64,000 nt of DNA. Source: an uncultured Bacteroidales bacterium (GTDB lineage: Bacteria > Bacteroidota > Bacteroidia > Bacteroidales > P3). Below the pieces are notes generated by a model, which was given only the letters and a program-made list of their open reading frames with translations, made no database searches and had not been told where the DNA came from. How positions within the stretch are numbered: the stretch's first letter is position 1; each line of letters opens with the position of its first letter. Shown here in pieces: positions 19,808 through 28,078 of the stretch. Location: positions 1 to 64,000 of the forward strand of contig OMWJ01000002.1 in NCBI GenBank assembly GCA_900314725.1. Direction: 5' to 3'. The translations under genes were made by a program, and so were the position numbers.

Positions 19808-21370
19808 TTATCTTCTTTTTCTTGCTAAGTAGTTATTGGTGGCAACGTACTCTATGGCTCCAATTGTTGGATAAGATCCCCTATAGTTATTGAAAATATC
19901 TGTATAAACTATGTAATTCCAATTAGCATCAGCATTAGCTATCAAAGGAGAGTTTTCCATTGGAGTAACATCGTTGCTATATGGGTCTTTAAACAAAGGG
20001 TCTATATTGAAAATACAGTCTTTGCTGAAAGATTTTGAGTTGTTGAAAGCAGAAGTCTTTATCAAACAATGGTCAAATTTATAGTTTATGTTTTCTGTTT
20101 CTTGTAAATCAAACTCAACTTCATCTTTAGCGGAATTGCCATAAATAACGCAATTGTAGAACTCTGCATTGTAAAGCGTTCTTATTATTTTTGCACCTCC
20201 CGAAGCTTCATACCAATCATTCAAAACCAATACAGCATCGTTTCTTGTTGAGTTGCTACTCCAATAGTTTGCGAAAGTACAATAGACAAACCTGTAGTTT
20301 CCTCCCATAGCCAAACCTACTGTGTAAGAACCTGTGTTCTGTATGATAAGATTATAACCTTCCACAACCGCACCTCTTGCATATAATCCAATAAGGGAAC
20401 AGTTTTCTATCTTAGAATTTTCTATTTTTAGAGTAGGAGCAGTAAAACTGTTATCGTTTATTGCCTGAGTAACACAAGTATCAACAGTTAGTCCAATAGT
20501 AGCATTCTTTATTGTTGTGTAATTGATAATATTGTTCTTAGAGCCCGCAGAAAGATACACGCCAGTCCACTGTCCTGCAATGTCAGAGTAACGTCCTTGT
20601 GTTCTAATAGAAGTAATTACCACCGGTTCATTTACACTTCCTGTTGAATGGAGAGAACTTCCATTAAGAACGGTTAAATCTCCACCATTAGATACGTATA
20701 TTTTGTTACCATCTTGAAGTTTAAGAGTATAATTCCCAGCTACTACACACGTGCCAACAATAACGTGAGGCTTATCTGTTTTCCATGTAATATCTGTTCC
20801 GCTTATCTCTACTCCAGAACCAAGAGGAGAAGATTCCTCATTGGCTAATGAACAGTTTATATCAACATTTTCTCCTCCTATATTAAATGTATGTTTAGAA
20901 GGTTTGTGATAATAAGCATCTTGACCGTATGCCAAAAGTTGTATATATTGTTGTTTGTTATTAAAAGAAAGGATTATGGAATCCTGAACAAGCAATGGAT
21001 TGTTCTGATTATTGACATCTAACTCAACTCTCACAAATATACTTATACTATCCTTAGCTGGTATCTCTATATTTTTGGCTACAAGGTTAGGATTGCCATC
21101 TACATTTATTCTATAATAAGAATTTGCACCACCACCTAAGGTTATTGAGTTTATTTTTACAGCATCTGATTCCTTATTATAGACGGTTACTCTTTTGGTA
21201 ACAGAACCTACAGTCGTAAAAATAGTATCAAAACTTACAGTGTCTTGAGAAAATTTTAGAACAACACTGCTATCTGTTATATAGTCTTCGTCTCTAACAC
21301 AAGAAACGAAAAGCCATTGCGAAACAACTAATAATATACTTATAAAAGCAAGGATATTTTTTTTTCTCAT
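19808..21370 (-). CDS. Beta-helix-type surface lipoprotein
   Basis: From Met at 21370 (MRKKNILAF) the protein is 520 aa; an upstream in-frame start at 21418 would spoil the signal peptide. The SPII lipobox is LFVSC. An N-terminal Ig-like part (SFDTIFTTVGSVTKRVTVYN) precedes a repetitive Asn/Ile-rich region with pectate-lyase-like coils (NTIKNATIGLTVDT, KIENSKIENCSLIGLYARG). The C-terminal SPLIANADANWN and IGAIEY are common at the end of such right-handed beta-helix proteins. It is probably cell-surface; substrate or role unknown. Confidence 0.8.
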   Translation of the reverse strand: MRKKNILAFISILLVVSQWLFVSCVRDEDYITDSSVVLKFSQDTVSFDTIFTTVGSVTKRVTVYNKESDAVKINSITLGGGANSYYRINVDGNPNLVAKNIEIPAKDSISIFVRVELDVNNQNNPLLVQDSIILSFNNKQQYIQLLAYGQDAYYHKPSKHTFNIGGENVDINCSLANEESSPLGSGVEISGTDITWKTDKPHVIVGTCVVAGNYTLKLQDGNKIYVSNGGDLTVLNGSSLHSTGSVNEPVVITSIRTQGRYSDIAGQWTGVYLSAGSKNNIINYTTIKNATIGLTVDTCVTQAINDNSFTAPTLKIENSKIENCSLIGLYARGAVVEGYNLIIQNTGSYTVGLAMGGNYRFVYCTFANYWSSNSTRNDAVLVLNDWYEASGGAKIIRTLYNAEFYNCVIYGNSAKDEVEFDLQETENINYKFDHCLIKTSAFNNSKSFSKDCIFNIDPLFKDPYSNDVTPMENSPLIANADANWNYIVYTDIFNNYRGSYPTIGAIEYVATNNYLARKRR

Positions 21371-21516
21371 TTTACTTTTTTTCTTAAAATTATAACTTAT
21401 AAACTCAAAAAAGCACATTTTTATTTTGAAATAATTATTTTTTTTCTTGTTTTATGCAACATTTTTACAATTTTAACGTAATATTACCTGAAAAATAGTT
21501 GTATGTTAATTATATT

Positions 21517-22380
21517 ATGAGACAATTAAAGATATCTAAGCAATTAACCAATAGAGAAATTACTTCTTTAGATAAATATCTTCAAGAGATTGGTCGTTTG
21601 GAAATGATTACTCCAGAAGAAGAAGTAGTTTTAGCACAAAAAATTAAGCAGGGAGATCAAGCAGCATTGGATAAACTGACAAAAGCTAACCTTAGATTTG
21701 TTGTTTCAGTCGCAAAACAATATCAAAATCAGGGAATGTCATTGCCAGACCTTATTAACGAAGGAAATGTTGGCTTAATTAAAGCTGCACAACGTTTTGA
21801 TGAAACAAGAGGCTTTAAGTTTATTTCCTACGCTGTGTGGTGGATACGTCAAAGCATACTTCAGGCATTAGCAGAACAAAGTCGTATTGTTCGTCTGCCT
21901 CTAAATAAGATAGGCTCTATGAATAAGATAAATAAAGCCTTTGCTAAGTTGGAGCAAGAATATGAACGTACTCCTAATTATGAAGAAGTTGCTGCCACAT
22001 TGGATATTCCTGATAACGAAGTAAGAGAAAGTATGCGTCATTCTGGAAAACATTTGTCTATGGATGCTCCTTTGGCTAATGACGAAGACAATACTATGTA
22101 TGACTTTATGCGTTCTGATGAGGATACAACACCAGAAAGTGAATTGATGTATGAGAGTTTGAAGACCGAAATCAACCGTGCAGTTTCCACTCTTTCACCA
22201 AAAGAAGCCGATATTATAAGAATGTTTTTTGGTTTAGATGGTTATACTCCTATGACTTTAGATGAAATCGGTGAAAAATTTGATTTAACAAGAGAAAGAG
22301 TTAGACAAATTAAAGAAAAAGCAATAAAACGTTTAAAACAAACTTCTCGTAGTTCTATATTAAAATCATATTTGGGATAA
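21517..22380 (+). CDS. rpoD: RNA polymerase primary sigma factor RpoD, copy 1
   Basis: From ATG 21517 ([14 protein letters not shown]) the protein is 287 aa, the normal length for the housekeeping sigma of Bacteroidota, which lacks region 1.1. Region 1.2 is [20 protein letters not shown], region 2 contains [18 protein letters not shown] and [15 protein letters not shown], and region 4.2 is [19 protein letters not shown], the standard -35 recognition helix. It should direct transcription from the TTTG/TAnnTTTG promoters seen here. A terminator follows at 22423-22460 and a second rpoD-like gene follows that. Confidence 0.95.
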   Translation: MRQLKISKQLTNREITSLDKYLQEIGRLEMITPEEEVVLAQKIKQGDQAALDKLTKANLRFVVSVAKQYQNQGMSLPDLINEGNVGLIKAAQRFDETRGFKFISYAVWWIRQSILQALAEQSRIVRLPLNKIGSMNKINKAFAKLEQEYERTPNYEEVAATLDIPDNEVRESMRHSGKHLSMDAPLANDEDNTMYDFMRSDEDTTPESELMYESLKTEINRAVSTLSPKEADIIRMFFGLDGYTPMTLDEIGEKFDLTRERVRQIKEKAIKRLKQTSRSSILKSYLG

Positions 22381-22422
22381 AAGCTATTTATTTTATACTT
22401 ATTTTATACTTGTTTTTATAAT

Positions 22423-22460
22423 ATAGGGAAGCAAAAATATTTTTCTTCCCTATTTTTATT
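22423..22460 (+). terminator. Rho-independent terminator after rpoD copy 1
   Basis: Arms ATAGGGAAG (22423-22431) and CTTCCCTAT (22445-22453) are perfect and followed by a T-rich stretch. It separates the two sigma genes into distinct transcripts. Confidence 0.85.
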
Positions 22461-22611
22461 TTCACGATTATCAAAAAGATAGAATCAAAAACAAAAATAT
22501 TAAGGCATATTACTTAGATAAATATTTACTTTTCAAAATTTTGGTTAGAAATCAACAATTTTAAGTTAATAACTTTGTTTTAATTCGTTTTTCTATACAG
22601 ATATTTGTGTC

Positions 22612-22619
22612 TAAATTTG
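22612..22619 (+). promoter_or_regulatory. Promoter -7 element of the second rpoD-like gene
   Basis: TAAATTTG followed by CA matches TAnnTTTG. It lies 21 bp before ATG 22641 and inside the upstream extension that starts with a TTG at 22605, so it favours the ATG at 22641. Confidence 0.55.
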
Positions 22620-22640
22620 CACAAAATATTTTTGCAATTT

Positions 22641-23501
22641 ATGAGACAGCTAAAAATATCTAAGTCTATAACCAATAGAAGCAGTAATTCCCTTTACCAG
22701 TTCTTGCAAGACATAAGTAAAGAAGAAATGGTTACGCCTGAGGAAGAAGTTATCCTTGCACAAAGGATAAAGAATGGGGATCAGGTCGCTCTTGATAAAT
22801 TAGTAAAGAGTAATTTGAGATTTGTTGTCTCTGTTGCAAAACAATATCAAAATCAAGGTCTGTCTCTGCAAGACCTTATCAACGAAGGAAACATTGGACT
22901 TATAAAAGCAGCTCAGCGATTTGATGAAACAAGAGGCTTTAAGTTTATCAGTTTTGCTGTGTGGTGGATACGTCAAAGCATACTTCAAGCCATTGCTGAC
23001 AAGTCTCGTATGGTGAGATTGCCATTACATCAAGTCGGAATGTTGAATAAGGTGAAGAAAGAACGTGCAAAACTTGAACAACTCTATGAAAGACAACCTT
23101 CAGAGGAAGAAGTTGCAGATGCTATGAACATCTCCGAAGACAAACTTCATGAAACAGTTTCTGCTGGTAGTAGAGTTTTAAGTGTAGATGCACCTTTATC
23201 AGAAGAAGATGATACTAATTTAATAGATATTCTTCAACCTGAGGATGCTGAACAGCCAGATGACAACGTAATGCAAGAATCTTTACAAAAAGACATTAAA
23301 GAGATAGTTGCAACTCTTAATCCTTTGGAGCGTAGAATTATTTTCCAGTTCTTTGGAATAGGATGTACGCACGGAAAAACTTTAGAAGAAATTGCATCAA
23401 CGGAAAACATAACGAAAGAAAGAGCAAGAAAAATCAAAGAAAGAGCCTTGAATCGTTTGAGAAATAATGAGAATAGCAAAAAATTGATAAAATATCTGTA
23501 A
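22641..23501 (+). CDS. RpoD-type sigma factor, divergent copy 2
   Basis: The 286-aa protein is collinear with the first rpoD and nearly identical in region 2 ([35 protein letters not shown]). It diverges in regions 3 and 4: DKSRMVRLPLHQVGMLNKVK replaces the copy-1 version. The recognition helix reads NITKERARKIKERALNRL instead of [18 protein letters not shown], with Arg to Lys, Val to Ala and Gln to Lys changes. It may therefore read a different -33 element. Its stop overlaps the start of dnaX. It has its own promoter and a terminator separates it from copy 1. Confidence 0.9.
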   Translation: MRQLKISKSITNRSSNSLYQFLQDISKEEMVTPEEEVILAQRIKNGDQVALDKLVKSNLRFVVSVAKQYQNQGLSLQDLINEGNIGLIKAAQRFDETRGFKFISFAVWWIRQSILQAIADKSRMVRLPLHQVGMLNKVKKERAKLEQLYERQPSEEEVADAMNISEDKLHETVSAGSRVLSVDAPLSEEDDTNLIDILQPEDAEQPDDNVMQESLQKDIKEIVATLNPLERRIIFQFFGIGCTHGKTLEEIASTENITKERARKIKERALNRLRNNENSKKLIKYL

Positions 23502-24640
23502 TGGCTGAAGAAAATAGTAATTATATAGTATCTGCACGAAAGTATCGTCCTACAACTTTTGCTTCAGTTGTAGGTCAGCAACATATTACTTCAACTCTTC
23601 AAAATGCAATTGCAACAAATCAATTAGCACAGGCTTTTCTTTTTTGCGGACCACGTGGTGTTGGTAAAACAACTTGCGCTCGTATATTGGCAAAAACAAT
23701 AAATTGTACCAATTTAACAAAAGACACAGAAGCATGTAATGAATGTGAGTCTTGCCAAAGTTTTAACAAAGGTTCATCATTCAATATTATAGAATTAGAT
23801 GCTGCATCTAATAACTCAGTAGATGATATTCGTGAGTTGGTGCAGCAGGTTAATATTCCTCCAATGAATGGAAAATATAAAATATACATCATTGATGAGG
23901 TTCATATGTTATCTACTGCTGCTTTTAATGCCTTTTTGAAAACTTTAGAAGAACCACCTAAGTATGCAAAGTTTATTCTTGCAACCACAGAAAAGCATAA
24001 AGTATTATCTACTATTCTTTCTCGTTGTCAAATATTCGATTTCCATAGAATAACTGCTAACGATATATCTACTCATTTAGAATATATAGCAAAAAAAGAA
24101 AATGTTAAGTATGAAAAGGCTGCTCTTGATGTCGTAGCCTCTAAGTCTGATGGTGCATTAAGAGATGCTTTGTCTATGTTTGACCTTTTGGTGTCTTTCA
24201 CAGATGGCAATCTTACTTATGATGCAGTTGTTTCTTCTTTGAATATTTTAGACTATGACTATTTCTTTAAGTTTGTGGATTATATTCTTACAGGCGATAT
24301 TAGCAATACCCTTTTGTTATTTGACGAAGTTTTAACCAAAGGTTTCCAAGGAGATACTTTCACCGAAGGACTTGCATCTCATCTTAGAAATCTTCTTGTT
24401 GGAAAAGATGTTCAAACAATTCAACTTTTGGATGTTCCTTCTGCTATACAACAAAGGTATATTGACCAATGCCAAAAGACACCGACTTTGTTTCTTTTAA
24501 GATGTTTGGATTTTGCAAACAAGGCTGCACAGGAGTACAGAATATCTAATAACAAGAGATTATGTATTGAACTTATGCTATTGAAGATGTGCAACGTGAT
24601 GAATAAAATGGCTGAAAAAAAAAAACCAATAGCGAAGTAA
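23501..24640 (+). CDS. dnaX: DNA polymerase III gamma/tau subunit, frame-0 (gamma-like) product
   Basis: The 379-aa frame-0 product is the clamp-loader ATPase. Walker A is GPRGVGKT (50-57), the zinc-binding cysteines are C69, C79, C82 and C85, Walker B is IIDEVHMLS, and TTEKHKVLSTILSRCQIF holds the SRC motif. The frame stops at TAA 24638-24640, just after an 11-A run (24615-24625). This makes a gamma-like protein without the polymerase-binding tail. The missing tail is open in the -1 frame to 25308; see the separate entry. The start overlaps the end of the second sigma gene. Confidence 0.93.
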   Translation: MAEENSNYIVSARKYRPTTFASVVGQQHITSTLQNAIATNQLAQAFLFCGPRGVGKTTCARILAKTINCTNLTKDTEACNECESCQSFNKGSSFNIIELDAASNNSVDDIRELVQQVNIPPMNGKYKIYIIDEVHMLSTAAFNAFLKTLEEPPKYAKFILATTEKHKVLSTILSRCQIFDFHRITANDISTHLEYIAKKENVKYEKAALDVVASKSDGALRDALSMFDLLVSFTDGNLTYDAVVSSLNILDYDYFFKFVDYILTGDISNTLLLFDEVLTKGFQGDTFTEGLASHLRNLLVGKDVQTIQLLDVPSAIQQRYIDQCQKTPTLFLLRCLDFANKAAQEYRISNNKRLCIELMLLKMCNVMNKMAEKKKPIAK

Positions 24641-25308
24641 TTACCCCTGTTATTCAACAAAAAGAACAAAAACCAGAACAAAAAGAGCATAAAGAGCAAA
24701 ATTCAGAACAAAATACAGAACATAAAAACAAAATTATTGAAGTTTCAAAAGAAGATTCTAAGCCTGAGAATAATGTTTTACAGCAACGTCAAGAAGAATT
24801 TGTAAAAGAACTTCCTAAAGATAGTAACCCACAAGATTTAACTCTGAAAATCTTAGGAAAAAAACTTTCTTCACCTTTTGCTATCAAAGAAGATGTAAGC
24901 GGTGTTCAACCAAAACCTATTGATGAAGTAGAAGAGACTCCGTTTAATTTTAATGATGTTTTAAATTATATTGAGGCCTACTCTTCTTCTATATCTACCA
25001 ATGAGGAAAAAGCAGATTTATTCTTTGCCCTTTCCAATGCTAAAAAACAGTCTAATAAAAATTACATTATAGAGCTTATTGTTAAAAACTCTATGGATGA
25101 ACAGGTGTTATTAAAAAACAAAGCAGAACTCGTTCAATCCATAAAAAATAAATTCTCCTATTCATTCTTGAAAATAGAAATATCGCTGGATACACAAGAA
25201 AGAAAAGAATTACATTACAATCCTATGGATAAATTCTTTGTTATAATAAAAGATAATCCAGCGGTAACAAAACTTAAAGATGCTTTTGATGCAGATGTTC
25301 AGCTTTAA
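24615..25308 (+). CDS. dnaX: dnaX -1 frame extension (tau-like C-terminal region)
   Basis: Slipping back one nucleotide in the A11 run (24615-24625) turns the frame-0 reading GAA AAA AAA AAA CCA into GAA AAA AAA AAA ACC. It opens about 225 further codons to TAA at 25308, for a total of about 602 aa. The extension has a Gln/Glu/Lys-rich linker and then a globular part (ETPFNFNDVLNYIEAYSSS, ending DNPAVTKLKDAFDADVQL), in the position of tau domain V. E. coli makes gamma by a programmed -1 shift and Thermus by transcriptional slippage on an A run. Here the arrangement fits slippage, though a simple indel or assembly error in a homopolymer is also possible. Confidence 0.75.
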
Positions 25309-25329
25309 GGATTTCTTTAAAATAAAAAA

Positions 25330-25349
25330 GGACGAAAGAAATTTCGTCC
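25330..25349. terminator. Hairpin between convergent dnaX and hydG
   Basis: GGACGAAA / TTTCGTCC around GAAA, flanked by A-rich sequence on the left and less T-rich sequence on the right. With dnaX (+) and hydG (-) converging, it can act for hydG through the A run (T run on the minus strand) and possibly for dnaX. Confidence 0.65.
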
Positions 25350-25384
25350 CTTATAAATATATGTATAGAACTAATTTCGTTTAA

Positions 25385-26791
25385 TTAGAAATAAAGATCT
25401 CTTTGTCCGTTATTTATTTCTTTAAGGTTGTTTTCAATCTTAGGAATAAGTTGTTTTTGATCATATTCTTGCAACATCTGTTTGATAAGTTGCATTCCTC
25501 TTTGTTTAGTTTTTTCACTTGCAAAATCATTTAAGTATTCTTGGAAAGTAAAGATAGCATTTGGCAAACAATACTGCTTAATCAAACCCGGTTTTGCCAA
25601 ATCCATAAAGTCCTCTCCTACTCTTCCTTTACGATAACATCCTGTGCAGAAAGAAGGAATATAGCCTTCATCTATAAAACTGTTGATTACATCTTCCATA
25701 CTTCTTTCATCACTTAGAGAGAATTGAGAACCGGTGTTTCTTTCTTCTTCTGCGTATGCTCCAGGATTAGTTCGGCTTCCTGCACTTATCTGACTTATTC
25801 CATAATTAATAAGTTCGTTTCTCATTTTAGCACCTTCACGAGTAGAAAGTATCATTCCTGTATATGGAAGAGCAATTCTAATGATTGCAACTAACTTCTT
25901 AAAATCTTCATCACTTACTCTATTAGGTACATTTTCACTATCGGGAGCTCCAATTGCTGGCTCTAATCTTGGGACACTTACAGTATGAGGACCAACTCCA
26001 TAACATTCTTCCAAATGATGAGCATGTTCCATCATAGCAAGAACTTCAAATCTATAATCCACTAAACCTAATAATGCTCCAATACCAATATCATTTATTC
26101 CTCCTTCTTGAGCTCTATCCATAACAGTAAGACGGTATTCATAATCAGCCTTTGGTGTGCCTGCTGGGTGAAATCTCTTGTATAAAACAGGATCGTATGT
26201 TTCTTGGAAGCAAACATAAGTACCTATCTTTTGTTCGTGTAGTTTTCTAAAGTCTTCCACTTCCATTGGAGCAAGTTCTATATTTATTCTTCTTATATAA
26301 TCTCTTCCGTTATGTTCTCTTACTCCATAGACTCTTCGTATTGCTTCACACATATATTCTGTATCATTCTTGCGGTTTTCTCCACAAATCAGCAATACTC
26401 TTTTATGTCCTTGTCGCAAAAGTGCAGAAGTCTCCTGTTCTATTTCTTCAAAACTTAGTATTTTTCTTTCTATTAGGTGATTATCTTTTCTGAAAGAACA
26501 ATATGTACAATTGTTACAACAAACGTTGCCTGTATATATAGGAGCAAACAAAACAAGACGTTTGCCATAGATTTCTTCCTTTACTGTGTGAGCAACGTCC
26601 ATTATCTTTTGAATATCCTTAACGTCTTCAACTTTTAGTAACATTGCAACATCATCCAAAGAAAGACCTTTTAGTTTTAAGGCTTTATTAAGAATGCTAT
26701 TAAGTTCTGTTTCACTTGGTGCTTTTCCTTCAAGCAGAGAATAAAGTTTATCTCTGTCAATAAAATTCTTGTTTCGTTTTTCTATATTCAT
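25385..26791 (-). CDS. hydG: [FeFe] hydrogenase H-cluster radical SAM maturase HydG
   Basis: The 468-aa radical SAM enzyme cleaves tyrosine to supply CO and CN for the hydrogenase H-cluster. The CX3CX2C radical SAM motif uses C91, C95 and C98 (NVCCNNCTYC). The HydG-specific C-terminal cluster motif CX2CX22C is exact: C382, C385 and C408. This separates it from ThiH, which lacks that cluster. It stands alone, convergent to dnaX, and should serve the hydrogenase at 9207-10634. HydE and HydF must lie elsewhere. A minus-strand -7 box TAACTTTG lies at 26821-26828. Confidence 0.95.
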   Translation of the reverse strand: MNIEKRNKNFIDRDKLYSLLEGKAPSETELNSILNKALKLKGLSLDDVAMLLKVEDVKDIQKIMDVAHTVKEEIYGKRLVLFAPIYTGNVCCNNCTYCSFRKDNHLIERKILSFEEIEQETSALLRQGHKRVLLICGENRKNDTEYMCEAIRRVYGVREHNGRDYIRRINIELAPMEVEDFRKLHEQKIGTYVCFQETYDPVLYKRFHPAGTPKADYEYRLTVMDRAQEGGINDIGIGALLGLVDYRFEVLAMMEHAHHLEECYGVGPHTVSVPRLEPAIGAPDSENVPNRVSDEDFKKLVAIIRIALPYTGMILSTREGAKMRNELINYGISQISAGSRTNPGAYAEEERNTGSQFSLSDERSMEDVINSFIDEGYIPSFCTGCYRKGRVGEDFMDLAKPGLIKQYCLPNAIFTFQEYLNDFASEKTKQRGMQLIKQMLQEYDQKQLIPKIENNLKEINNGQRDLYF

Positions 26792-26820
26792 GATAAATTG
26801 TATCTTTTATAAAAGTCCTG

Positions 26821-26828
26821 CAAAGTTA
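26821..26828 (-). promoter_or_regulatory. Putative -7 promoter element of hydG
   Basis: The minus strand reads TAACTTTGCAGG, matching TAnnTTTG, 30 bp upstream of the hydG ATG. Confidence 0.5.
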
Positions 26829-26897
26829 CAAAGTTTATTTATTTTAAGTTATTTTTTAGCACTTTTTATTAATTTTTTGAAAAAATAATTCAAATAT

Positions 26898-26927
26898 ATT
26901 GTAATTAGAAAAATTGTTATACCTTTG
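26898..26927 (+). promoter_or_regulatory. Promoter of the first T9SS cargo gene
   Basis: TTG (26899-26901), an 18-nt spacer and TACCTTTG (26920-26927) match the Bacteroidota -33/-7 promoter arrangement. The gene starts 56 bp downstream. Confidence 0.6.
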
Positions 26928-26982
26928 CAGCCGAAAGATATTATTGTACAAAAATTAAAAACAATTAAAAAAAAACAAAAAA

Positions 26983-27915
26983 ATGAAAAACATCGCTTTA
27001 ATAGCACTTTCATTGTGCTTAACACTTGGAGTATTTGCTCAAAGACCTACTCCTGTAAAATCAACAGAAAACAATCCTTTTGGATTTAAAAAGGCAGAGC
27101 AAGTTATTAATGTTATGCCTGAAACTTGTGGAGAACTTAGTAACGCTACTTATTACACAGCCCAAAATAATGGCGGATATGTAACAGGAACCAACATCTA
27201 TGGTGATGCTGCTATAGCACAAGCAATTGGTCTTAGCAATGAAACAGAATACACTATCACAGGATTAATGATTGCTATGAGTAATGGTAATACTTCTGCA
27301 ACAGATAATCCTACTTATTACGTTAGAATTTATGATTCTCAACTAAGTAATATTTTGGCTGAAACATCTTATACAGCTGAAGATATTAACACTGAAGGCT
27401 TGACAGAATTTCATTTTTCCACTCCAGCACAAGCAGGACTTTTTTATGCAGCAGTTACTTTTGAATCATGCAATAACACATTAGACGCAACAAAACCTTG
27501 GATATTTGTATATACTACAGAAGAAGGTTGCGGCTATGGTGATTATTTAGCATCTTATTCTCCTGCACAAGATGGTTCTTGGGGTTGGTATTCAGTAAAA
27601 TCTTCTTGGGAATTCAACGATAATCTTACTGCTTACATATATCCTGTTTTGGATATGGAATCTTCCATCAGCGAAGTAGAGTTAAATAAACTTTCTACTG
27701 TATTCCCTAACCCAACTAAAGATATGGTTACTGTAGCTTCAAGCGTTGAACTACAACAAATAGATATCTACAACACTTTAGGACAATGTATTTATTCAAA
27801 CAAAGTTAATGGAAATCAAGTTACAATCAACACTTCTGACTTTGCACAAGGAAACTATGTTGTAAAAATGCAAACAAAAGCAGGTGTAGCAACAAAGAAA
27901 CTTGTTATTGAATAA
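26983..27915 (+). CDS. Secreted protein with type IX secretion sorting domain, 310 aa
   Basis: It has a signal peptide (MKNIALIALSLCLTLGVFAQ). The central region of about 200 aa is beta-rich and Thr/Asn/Tyr-rich, with no recognised catalytic motif. The last about 80 residues are a type A T9SS C-terminal domain: VFPNPTKDMVTVASS, then IDIYNTLGQCIYSNKV and a final VATKKLVIE. The product should cross the outer membrane by T9SS and be released or anchored to the surface. It has its own promoter and terminator. Its C-terminus is closely related to that of the next gene. Confidence 0.88.
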   Translation: MKNIALIALSLCLTLGVFAQRPTPVKSTENNPFGFKKAEQVINVMPETCGELSNATYYTAQNNGGYVTGTNIYGDAAIAQAIGLSNETEYTITGLMIAMSNGNTSATDNPTYYVRIYDSQLSNILAETSYTAEDINTEGLTEFHFSTPAQAGLFYAAVTFESCNNTLDATKPWIFVYTTEEGCGYGDYLASYSPAQDGSWGWYSVKSSWEFNDNLTAYIYPVLDMESSISEVELNKLSTVFPNPTKDMVTVASSVELQQIDIYNTLGQCIYSNKVNGNQVTINTSDFAQGNYVVKMQTKAGVATKKLVIE

Positions 27916-27946
27916 TTCAATATTAGTTATTTAGTTATAATAATTT

Positions 27947-27978
27947 AGCACACAAATTTCTTTGTGTGCTATTTTTTT
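27947..27978 (+). terminator. Rho-independent terminator after the first T9SS cargo gene
   Basis: Perfect 10-bp arms AGCACACAAA and TTTGTGTGCT around TTTC, followed by ATTTTTTT. Confidence 0.9.
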
Positions 27979-28021
27979 AAAAAATTCAACAAAAAGAATA
28001 GAACTTTTCAAAAAAATATTA

Positions 28022-28029
28022 TAACTTTG
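28022..28029 (+). promoter_or_regulatory. Promoter -7 element of the second T9SS cargo gene
   Basis: TAACTTTG followed by CAG, 50 bp before the ATG, matches TAnnTTTG. The -33 region is not convincing. Confidence 0.5.
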
Positions 28030-28078
28030 CAGACTGAAATTTTGAAAAACATTTTAATAAACAAAAAATTACAAAAAG

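Noticed and set aside
22605-22640. Upstream start of the second sigma gene
   Set aside because: It is a TTG lying upstream of the predicted promoter box at 22612-22619; the ATG at 22641 aligns with copy 1.
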